Source: Sphingopyxis macrogoltabida (GTDB taxonomy: Bacteria; Pseudomonadota; Alphaproteobacteria; Sphingomonadales; Sphingomonadaceae). Taken from it: a DNA stretch of 64,000 nucleotides. The notes under the pieces are model-generated. The model was not told where the DNA came from. It ran no database searches and saw only the letters and a program-made list of their open reading frames with translations. Positions within the stretch are counted from its first letter, which is position 1, and each line of letters starts with the position of its first letter. The translations under genes and the position numbers were made by a program. Shown here in pieces: positions 24,998-31,417 of the stretch. The DNA is taken from contig NZ_CP012700.1 in NCBI RefSeq assembly GCF_001307295.1, positions 4,157,001 through 4,221,000 on the forward strand, in the 5' to 3' direction.

Positions 24998-25522
24998 TCA
25001 GGCAGCGATCTGGCGACTCTCCCAGGCGCTGCCGATCTTTTCGAAATAGCTTTCCATCCGCTCGCTGCCCTTGTCGGTGAGTTCGACTAGCGAACGGCGG
25101 CGGTCGTGCTGGTCGATGAAGCGCCGGACCAGCCCCTGCGCCTCGAGCGAGGCGATCATGCGCAGGCCCGACGACAGCGGCACCCCCGCCCCCGCCGCAA
25201 GATCGCTCGCGCTCAGTTCGCGGCCGTTGGTATCGGCCAGCATCAGGTCGAGCATCATGTCCCACACCGGACCCGACAGCTGGGCCTCACCGAAATGGCT
25301 CTTGCGCAGCCGGCGCATCTGGATGTTGAACGCCACCTGGTCGACCAGCACCGCTTTCGGCGCCTCGCTTCGCGTCAGCGAAACGGGGATCGCCATGACC
25401 GCCTGCTCATCGCCCCCCCGGGTCGTCAGCAGGTCGTGGATTTGATCGATACGCGACTTGAGTTCGGCAATTTCTTCGTTCGAAAATTGCTGCATGTAAC
25501 GGGACCCCCCGGGGCGTTCCAT
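24998..25522 (-). CDS. MarR-like winged-helix regulator
   Basis: 174 residues from 25522, or 165 from the in-frame ATG at 25495; the first start is 3 bases after the upstream gene, the second has a G-rich site before it. The C-terminal half is a winged helix (LSASDLAAGAGVPLSSGLRMIASLEAQGLVRRFIDQHDRRRSLVELTDKG) of the MarR type, while the first 60 residues include a helix and a basic stretch. The target is unknown. It is the last of four co-directional genes starting at 26898. Confidence 0.7.
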   Translation of the reverse strand: MERPGGSRYMQQFSNEEIAELKSRIDQIHDLLTTRGGDEQAVMAIPVSLTRSEAPKAVLVDQVAFNIQMRRLRKSHFGEAQLSGPVWDMMLDLMLADTNGRELSASDLAAGAGVPLSSGLRMIASLEAQGLVRRFIDQHDRRRSLVELTDKGSERMESYFEKIGSAWESRQIAA

Positions 25523-25525
25523 AGG

Positions 25526-25942
25526 TTACGCCCCAACTTCACCCCTCCGTCTGACCGAGCCCGATGCGTAAAGAATTACGAAGAGGATCGGGTAGGAAAT
25601 ATACATTGAAAGCAGCGCATAGGGCCCTGCCAATATCTCCGAAAACATCATTTTCTGGATATGCCCGAAAATCGTGATCAATTGCCATCCGGTGATCCAG
25701 TACGGCCAGAAACGCTTTGTTTTCAGGGAAATAGACCAGAAACTCGCCAGCACGGCGATGTCTACGACGAAGATATTGATTTCAATGTCGGTCCATTCCG
25801 GATTGGGTGCCAATACCGTTGTGGAGACCGAGGCGATCAGGGCGGTATACGCTGCCCATCTCTCCAGCGGCCCGCCGCGCAGCAGCGCGACGGTCACCGT
25901 GATGAGCAACACGCCATAATATAACGCCACGGTCCACAACAT
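25526..25942 (-). CDS. Small polytopic membrane protein of unknown function
   Basis: 138 residues with about four membrane helices: residues ~4-20, ~27-44, ~57-72 and ~98-126. Short charged loops and an Arg-rich C-terminus (SVRRRGEVGA) suggest a cytoplasmic tail. I do not recognise a family. AGGAAAGG precedes the ATG. It lies 26 bases after the upstream small gene and 3 before the MarR-like gene, so it is very likely part of that operon. Confidence 0.6.
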   Translation of the reverse strand: MLWTVALYYGVLLITVTVALLRGGPLERWAAYTALIASVSTTVLAPNPEWTDIEINIFVVDIAVLASFWSISLKTKRFWPYWITGWQLITIFGHIQKMMFSEILAGPYALLSMYISYPILFVILYASGSVRRRGEVGA

Positions 25943-25968
25943 GTGGCTCGTCGACCTTTCCTGTCGGC

Positions 25969-26346
25969 TTACGACGCCTTGGCGAGCGACTGAGCGGCAG
26001 CCTCGACTGCGAGCTGATCGTTGCTGCCCTGGTCGAGCGATGCAGCGGGCGGCTTGACGCCGGCACCGAACATCCGCGTGCCGAGCCCGACTTCCTTTTG
26101 CGTCACGGTCAGCGCCAGGTGCGCGTCGGTGAGGAGCTGGCGAACTTCGCCGGCGGCGGCCAGAGCGTGCGCGACTTTCGACATCGCTTCTTGGCCGACG
26201 ATCGCCGACATGTTGGTTTGGCGGCGCGCGGTCGGCAATGTCGCCGCAAGCTGGGCGATGCGGATCATCGCCTCGTCAATGGCATCTTCGGCCTGGTGCA
26301 GCTCGGTAGCGATCTTTTTCGCTGCGGAAACGCGTTCGTTCAGCAT
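25969..26346 (-). CDS. Small helical protein of unknown function
   Basis: 125 residues from the ATG at 26346. The sequence is Ala-rich and predicted helical, with an N-terminal amphipathic stretch (RVSAAKKIATELHQAEDAIDEAMIRIAQLAATLP) suited to a coiled coil. There is no signal peptide or Cys. No recognisable domain. It lies between the membrane-anchored LuxR-type gene and the small membrane protein gene, all on the - strand. Confidence 0.6.
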   Translation of the reverse strand: MLNERVSAAKKIATELHQAEDAIDEAMIRIAQLAATLPTARRQTNMSAIVGQEAMSKVAHALAAAGEVRQLLTDAHLALTVTQKEVGLGTRMFGAGVKPPAASLDQGSNDQLAVEAAAQSLAKAS

Positions 26347-26406
26347 ATGGTGGTCCCTTGAATAGGAGAATGCCACCGGTCCCCCCCGCAGCATTCCGTT
26401 CGAACA

Positions 26407-26898
26407 TCAGGTCATGACACGACCCAGTCCGACAAGGATCGAATAGAGGGCGGAAAAGGCCAAAATGGTCGCGAAGGCGATCAGGATCGGCCAGATTATC
26501 CTTTCCATCAACCCGTGCCGGTTGGACGGCTGGGACGCGGTAGGAAATGGCGAACCTATATCTAGAACCCGCCTCGTCGCACTACGCCCCGCATCGCCAT
26601 CGTCGGCGGGCGGAGAGGCGCCTAGGTCGATCAGTTGATATGTCAAAGGCTGATAAGTAGTAACATGGTCGAAGACACCGTTACGGGCGAGGATACGCGC
26701 AGCTTCTATCCTGTTGGAAACGTTAAGTTTTTTTAGCGATCTTCGCACCCGTTCGTCGACCGTATGCGGCGACACCCCCATCAGCCGCGCGATTTCCTTG
26801 GAATTTTTGTGCTCAAAAACGTGCCGCAACGTCTCGATTTGCGCGGCCGAAAGGAGACTGATGTAATTGTCCGGGTCACCTTGCACGCGCCCCCGCAT
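26407..26898 (-). CDS. LuxR-type HTH regulator with C-terminal membrane anchor
   Basis: 163 residues. The N-terminal ~70 residues are a GerE/LuxR DNA-binding domain (LSAAQIETLRHVFEHKNSKEIARLMGVSPHTVDERVRRSLKKLNVSNRIEAARIL). A disordered linker (~85-130) leads to one membrane helix at ~135-157 (IIWPILIAFATILAFSALYSIL). It has no receiver or ligand-binding domain, so it would act from the inner membrane or be released by proteolysis. It heads a four-gene operon and its promoter region holds several short palindromes. Confidence 0.8.
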   Translation of the reverse strand: MRGRVQGDPDNYISLLSAAQIETLRHVFEHKNSKEIARLMGVSPHTVDERVRRSLKKLNVSNRIEAARILARNGVFDHVTTYQPLTYQLIDLGASPPADDGDAGRSATRRVLDIGSPFPTASQPSNRHGLMERIIWPILIAFATILAFSALYSILVGLGRVMT

Positions 26899-26932
26899 AG
26901 AGCATCAGGAGTCGAAATCAAGTTGGGCAGAC

Positions 26933-26945
26933 AGGTGATTCACCT
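26933..26945. promoter_or_regulatory. Palindrome AGGTGAtTCACCT upstream of the anchored LuxR gene
   Basis: Perfect 13-base palindrome in the 125-base gap between the gntR end and the LuxR-type start, 35 bases upstream of that start. It could be an autoregulatory operator. Confidence 0.4.
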
Positions 26946-26949
26946 ATTC

Positions 26950-26971
26950 GTTACCCCTATCGTAACGTTAC
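26950..26971. promoter_or_regulatory. Nested palindromes GTTAC-N7-GTAAC and GTAACGTTAC
   Basis: GTTAC (26950-26954) is inverted as GTAAC (26962-26966), and that half-site begins a perfect 10-base palindrome GTAACGTTAC (26962-26971). Three GTTAC/GTAAC half-sites in 22 bases suggest a second operator in the same promoter. Confidence 0.35.
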
Positions 26972-27023
26972 ATCGGCACGGGAAAGCGCCGCGTTTCGAA
27001 TTATATGCGATCGTTCGCAGGGG

Positions 27024-27770
27024 TCATCCCGAAAATTTTTCGTCCGGGCCCGGCGGGCGCGCCGCGCCGGCCTCGAGCAAGGTCCGGTACCGCGCGATCG
27101 ATTTTTCGATATGCCGCCGGGCGGCACGCCGCGCCGCGGCGGCATCGCCCGCCTCGATCGCGGCATGGATCGCACGATGGTCGCGGTTGATCGTCCGGGC
27201 ATAGCGTTGGTGCTGCGCGGCGTCGCTGCCCTGCAGATATAATTGGCGCGACGGGACCAGCCGCACGCCGAGAAACTGGGTGAAACGGATGAAATAGGGA
27301 TTGCCGGTAGCGCGCGCGATTGCCGCGTGAAACGCCGTGTCGGCGGCGACCGACCCGTCGACGTCGGTGCTTTCGTCCATCGCCCGGAGCGCCGCGCCGA
27401 TTTCGGCAAGGTCCGCGACGGTTCGCCGTCGCGCCGCGAGCTCGGCCATTTCCGCCTCGAACCCCATACGCATTTCCAGGAGCTGCAACACATCCTCGAT
27501 CTTGCCGGTTTCGTCGGGCGTCACCTGAAAAGCGCGGTAATGTGCGCCGTCGGCGACATAGGCGCCCGATCCGCGCCGCGACACGAGCAGGCCGCGCGCG
27601 GCGAGGCGCGAATAGGCCTCGCGCACGACGGTGCGGCTGACCCCGAACGCCTCGGTGATCGCTTTCTCGGTGGGAAAGCGCGATCCCGGCGGCATATCGC
27701 CCGTTTCGATCTGTTCCTCGAAGCGCTGGACGAGATCGTCCGCCAGCGACGCCGCCTTGGTTACCGCCAT
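27024..27770 (-). CDS. GntR-family regulator, FCD subfamily (UxuR/ExuR-like)
   Basis: 248 residues. The N-terminal winged helix (residues ~8-75, FPTEKAITEAFGVSRTVVREAYSRLAARGLLVSRRGSGAYVAD) and the C-terminal all-helical FCD domain (~95-235; DTAFHAAIARATGNP, DHRAIHAAIEAGDAAAARRAARRHI) are both complete. FCD members of this type commonly sense uronates. It is 33 bases after the DUF4861 gene and co-directional with manD, so it probably regulates this locus through the GTTGTCtGACAAC palindrome at 29967. Confidence 0.88.
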   Translation of the reverse strand: MAVTKAASLADDLVQRFEEQIETGDMPPGSRFPTEKAITEAFGVSRTVVREAYSRLAARGLLVSRRGSGAYVADGAHYRAFQVTPDETGKIEDVLQLLEMRMGFEAEMAELAARRRTVADLAEIGAALRAMDESTDVDGSVAADTAFHAAIARATGNPYFIRFTQFLGVRLVPSRQLYLQGSDAAQHQRYARTINRDHRAIHAAIEAGDAAAARRAARRHIEKSIARYRTLLEAGAARPPGPDEKFSG

Positions 27771-27803
27771 GCCGCAAGCCCTATCATCGCCCCCCGGCGC
27801 TGG

Positions 27804-28730
27804 CTAGGGCCCTGCACCGGCCGGCCGGAAGTCGGGGGGCGGGCGGAAGTCGGGACGCTGGCGGTCGACATAGGCCTGCCACTCGCCGCGCGTCGCGAAA
27901 TCGCCGCCGCGATCCCACGCCGCGCCGGCATAATAGACGAACGGTCGCCCCGGCCGGACCCGGACGAGGATCAGAATATTGTCGGCATCCTCGGCAAAGC
28001 CCGCGAAGGCCGCGGGATCGACGATGACCGCCGCCGCCATCCGCCCCTTGTCGCCGTCGGCGGGGCCCCACCAGCTCAGTCGCGAAGCAGCGGCATCCCT
28101 GCTCACCTCGCCCGGCTGCCCGCCGCCCGTCGGCCGTTTCGAGATGCCGATGCCGACGACCAGCTCGGCCTCATCATCCGAACCGATCGTCGATACCATG
28201 CGCGTGAAATTGGTGCCCGCCGGCAAGGTGAAGCGCCGCGTCTCGCGCACCGTTCGTACCGTGTCGACCGGCCACGGGTCGTAATCGACCGTAAAGTCGG
28301 CAACCTCAGGCCCGGCGCCGATAATCTCCGGCCGCACATAGTTGCGCGAGGTCCACAGCTTGTTGTCGTACCAGATGCCGAGCCCCCCGACCCCGCGGCC
28401 GGTGCCGACGTTGTAGAAATCGAGCCCTTCGCCATGGTCGCTATGCTGGTCGCCGGTTCGTAGCTGGCGGTCCATATAGGGCCAGCGCACCCGCTTGCCC
28501 CACGCGTCGATCCCCGACGACGACGGCGGTTCGGCCGCCTCCAGCGCGCGGCCGTAAATGCGGTACGCGATGCGGTCGTTTTCCCACAAAAGATCGTCGT
28601 AGCGATAATCGGCGATCGTCACCGCAGCGCGTGCGGCGCGTTCCTCCGCCGTCGCCGGGCGGAGCGGCCGGTGATCCTGCGCGGTGGCCGTCACAGCAAG
28701 CAGCGCGCAGCCGAGCAACGGTCCGCGCAT
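27804..28730 (-). CDS. Exported DUF4861-family protein
   Basis: 308 residues from the ATG at 28730, which overlaps the manD stop (TGATG). A short signal sequence ([19 protein letters not shown]) precedes a body with DDLLWENDRIAYRIYG and GWGKRVRWP-like stretches (SSGIDAWGKRVRWPYM), as in DUF4861 proteins of polysaccharide utilisation loci for alginate, ulvan or pectin. The function is not established. The frame is open far upstream, but that part only overlaps manD. Confidence 0.75.
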   Translation of the reverse strand: MRGPLLGCALLAVTATAQDHRPLRPATAEERAARAAVTIADYRYDDLLWENDRIAYRIYGRALEAAEPPSSSGIDAWGKRVRWPYMDRQLRTGDQHSDHGEGLDFYNVGTGRGVGGLGIWYDNKLWTSRNYVRPEIIGAGPEVADFTVDYDPWPVDTVRTVRETRRFTLPAGTNFTRMVSTIGSDDEAELVVGIGISKRPTGGGQPGEVSRDAAASRLSWWGPADGDKGRMAAAVIVDPAAFAGFAEDADNILILVRVRPGRPFVYYAGAAWDRGGDFATRGEWQAYVDRQRPDFRPPPDFRPAGAGP

Positions 28731-29941
28731 CACCAGCTCCACATCGTCCCGTCCTCGAGCCGGTTCACCGGCAGATAGGCGCGGGCATAGGGAAAGGTTT
28801 CGGCCAGCGCTTCGTCGATGTAGACCCCCAGCCCGGGCGCATCGCCGGGGTGAAGCATGCCGTCGGCAAAGCGGTACGCGTGCGGAAACACCGCGTCGGT
28901 CTCCGCCGTGTGGCGCATATATTCCTGAATACCGAAATTGGGGATCGCCAGCCCGAGGTGCAGCGCCGCCGCCATCGTCACCGGCGACAGGTCGGTCGCA
29001 CCGTGGCAGCCGGTGCGGATCTGGTAGAGATCGGCGAGCGAGGCGATCCGGCGCATATGGGTGATCCCGCCGGCGTGCAGCACGGTGGCGCGGATATAGT
29101 CGATCAGCCGGTTCTCGATCAGCGCCTTGCAATCCCACACCGACGAAAAGATCTCGCCGACCGCCAGCGGCGTGGTGGTATGCTGGCGGATCAGCCGGAA
29201 CGCCTCCTGATCCTCGGCGGGGGTCGCATCCTCGATCCAGAAGGGACGATATGGCTCGAGGTCCTTGCCGAGCCGCGCCGCCTCGATCGGCGTCAGCCGG
29301 TGGTGGACGTCGTGGAGCAGATGCACGTCCCACCCCAACGCCTCGCGCGCCGCGGCGAAGAGTTCGGGAACGACGCGGAGATATTTCGCGGTCGACCAGA
29401 TATTTTCGGTCGGCAGGTCGTTATCGGCGGGTTCGTAGAAATAACGATCCTTGCTGACGCCATAGGTCGACGCCATGCCCGGTACGCCGCATTGCAGGCG
29501 GATCGCCTTGTAACCCTGCCGCCGGTAATCGAGCGCCGCCTCGATCGTCTCGGCGATCGTCGTGCCATTGGCGTGGCCATAGACCATACAGCCGTCGCGC
29601 GACGCGCCGCCGAGCAACTGATAGACGGGCAGCCCCGCGACTTTCCCCTTGATGTCCCACAGCGCCATGTCGACCGCGGCGATCGCCGCCATCGTCACCG
29701 GGCCGCGCCGCCAATAAGCGCCCTTGTAGAGATATTGCCAGATATCCTCGATCCGGTGCGCGTCGCGCCCGATCAGGCACGGGACGACATGGTCGGCCAG
29801 ATAGCTGGCCACCGCGAGCTCACGGCCGTTCAGCGTCGCATCGCCGACCCCGGTGGTGCCGTCGTCGCATGCGACCTTCAACGTCACGAAATTGCGCCCC
29901 GGGCTCGTCACGATGACGCGCCCTGACACGATCTTCGGCAT
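28730..29941 (-). CDS. manD: D-mannonate dehydratase, enolase superfamily (ManD/RspA type)
   Basis: 403 residues from the ATG at 29941, chosen because [23 protein letters not shown] is the standard ManD start; an earlier ATG at 29965 is in frame. ManD dehydrates D-mannonate to 2-keto-3-deoxygluconate in glucuronate catabolism. The metal ligands of the enolase fold are visible in VHLLHDVHH (Asp), [13 protein letters not shown] (Glu) and PLAVGEIF (Glu), and the N-terminal capping domain is intact. Some family members act on D-gluconate instead. It leads the manD-DUF4861-gntR operon. Confidence 0.88.
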   Translation of the reverse strand: MPKIVSGRVIVTSPGRNFVTLKVACDDGTTGVGDATLNGRELAVASYLADHVVPCLIGRDAHRIEDIWQYLYKGAYWRRGPVTMAAIAAVDMALWDIKGKVAGLPVYQLLGGASRDGCMVYGHANGTTIAETIEAALDYRRQGYKAIRLQCGVPGMASTYGVSKDRYFYEPADNDLPTENIWSTAKYLRVVPELFAAAREALGWDVHLLHDVHHRLTPIEAARLGKDLEPYRPFWIEDATPAEDQEAFRLIRQHTTTPLAVGEIFSSVWDCKALIENRLIDYIRATVLHAGGITHMRRIASLADLYQIRTGCHGATDLSPVTMAAALHLGLAIPNFGIQEYMRHTAETDAVFPHAYRFADGMLHPGDAPGLGVYIDEALAETFPYARAYLPVNRLEDGTMWSW

Positions 29942-29966
29942 GCTCTTCCTCTCGTCTATTCCCAAA

Positions 29967-29979
29967 GTTGTCTGACAAC
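29967..29979. promoter_or_regulatory. GntR-type operator GTTGTCtGACAAC
   Basis: Perfect 13-base palindrome between the divergent manD and GH105 genes. TTGTC-N-GACAA operators are typical of FCD-type GntR regulators. A TTGACA hexamer follows at 29984, so a bound repressor would block both promoters. The regulator is probably the gntR product at 27024. Confidence 0.65.
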
Positions 29980-30058
29980 CTTATTGACAGGGCGTGGCGG
30001 AAAGGGAAAGAGATATGTCGACGCCATCGGCCGTCCCGGCCCCCGCAAAGGATATGCC

Positions 30059-31213
30059 ATGCCGCTGCGCCTGCTTGCCCCGCTCGTGATGATCAGCGCC
30101 CCCGCGGCGGCGGCCCCGGCCGAGCCCGTCATGCCGAAACCCGCCGCGATCCTCGCCGAGACGCGCCGCGTCGCCGACTGGCAGCTCGCACACCGCGCGG
30201 CGTGGGACAGGATGCCCGCGGCGCGGCCGAGCGTGCGCAATCCGCGCGACTGGCAACAGGCGACCTTCTGGGTTGCGCTCACCGAGCTCGCCGAACGCGA
30301 TGCCCGGTACCGCGATCCGGTCGTCGAACTGGGCCGCGCCGAGCATTGGCAGCTCGGCAAGCTTCCTTTCCATGCCGACGACCAGTTGATCGCGCAGGCA
30401 TGGGAATGGGCGGCGCGGAACGGCGGCGGCGCCGAAGCGCTTGTCCCCGCGCGCGCCTATTTCGACAATGTGCTGACGAACCGCCGCACGAACGATCTCG
30501 CCTTCGTGCCCACCGAACCCGGCGGCGGCTATTCGCTGTGCACCGAACGCTGGTGCTGGTGCGACGCACTGTTCATGGCGCCGCCGACGATGCTGCGCAT
30601 CGGCCGCGCGACGGCGGACCCGCGCTACGCCGACTTCGTCCATGCCGAATGGAAGGCGACGACCGACTATCTCTTCGACCCCGCCGAAGACCTTTATTTC
30701 CGCGACAGCCGCTTCTTCGACCAGCGCGACGCCAAGGGGCGCAAACTGTTCTGGAGCCGCGGCAACGGCTGGGTGATGGGCGGGCTGGTCCGCGTGCTGC
30801 AAATGCTCGACGACGACGATCCGCAGCGCCCCTATTATGAGGGGCTGTTCCGGGAAATGGCGGCGAAGCTGGTAACGCTGCAAAAGGCCGACGGCTATTG
30901 GCCGGCGTCGTTGCTCGACAGCGACCCCGGCACCCCGCCCGAATCGAGCGGCACCGCCTTTTTCACCTATGCCTTTGCCTGGGGCGTCGACAACGGGCTG
31001 CTCGACCGGCGCGTTTACCAGCCCGCGGCGATCCGCGGCTGGCATGCGCTTGGCCGCGCGATCCAGTCCGACGGCATGCTCGGCTGGGTCCAGCAGGTCG
31101 GCGACCGTCCCGACAGCGTTTCGGCAGAGGAAACGCAATTCTACGGCACGGGCGCGTTCATCCTCGCAGGCACGGCGCTCTACGATCTGGCGCAAGCGCG
31201 AGCCGCACGCTGA
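30059..31213 (+). CDS. GH105/GH88-type unsaturated uronyl hydrolase
   Basis: 384 residues from the ATG at 30059 (AAAGGA upstream). A signal peptide (~1-19, ending AAA-A) is followed by an (alpha/alpha)6-barrel hydrolase. Such enzymes remove the unsaturated uronic acid left at the non-reducing end by polysaccharide lyases. The RWCWCDALFMAPP stretch contains the expected catalytic Asp; FWSRGNGWVMGGLVRVL and SSGTAFFTYAFAWGVDNG are family stretches. It would process oligosaccharides made by the lyase at 34293. Confidence 0.87.
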   Translation: MPLRLLAPLVMISAPAAAAPAEPVMPKPAAILAETRRVADWQLAHRAAWDRMPAARPSVRNPRDWQQATFWVALTELAERDARYRDPVVELGRAEHWQLGKLPFHADDQLIAQAWEWAARNGGGAEALVPARAYFDNVLTNRRTNDLAFVPTEPGGGYSLCTERWCWCDALFMAPPTMLRIGRATADPRYADFVHAEWKATTDYLFDPAEDLYFRDSRFFDQRDAKGRKLFWSRGNGWVMGGLVRVLQMLDDDDPQRPYYEGLFREMAAKLVTLQKADGYWPASLLDSDPGTPPESSGTAFFTYAFAWGVDNGLLDRRVYQPAAIRGWHALGRAIQSDGMLGWVQQVGDRPDSVSAEETQFYGTGAFILAGTALYDLAQARAAR

Positions 31214-31316
31214 GCACCCATTTCCGGCGCTCCCGGCCTGTCGCCGCCGGTCACGGAAGGGCCGCCGACCCCCGCCGCCACCGACAGGCCGATTGACGAC
31301 AAGGGCAAAGTTGTAC

Positions 31317-31352
31317 TGCATCGAAATTGACACCGGTATCAATTTCGATGCA
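31317..31352. promoter_or_regulatory. 36-base palindromic operator upstream of the TonB receptor
   Basis: Perfect 14-base arms TGCATCGAAATTGA and TCAATTTCGATGCA flank CACCGGTA, giving a near-perfect 36-base palindrome. Its core TGACACCGGTATCA (31328-31341), with a central CG, looks like a LacI-family operator. A TTGACA hexamer (31327-31332) lies inside it. Confidence 0.7.
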
Positions 31353-31358
31353 TGTGAA

Positions 31359-31372
31359 TGACACCGGTAGCA
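31359..31372. promoter_or_regulatory. Second LacI-type operator TGACACCGGTAGCA
   Basis: Repeats the core of the palindrome at 31317 with one change, 31 bases further downstream centre to centre (about three helical turns). It lies 46 bases before the TonB receptor ATG. Confidence 0.6.
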
Positions 31373-31417
31373 TTTTGCCGCGTCGGCGCGTAGACCGGCG
31401 ACACTGGGAGAGAGACA

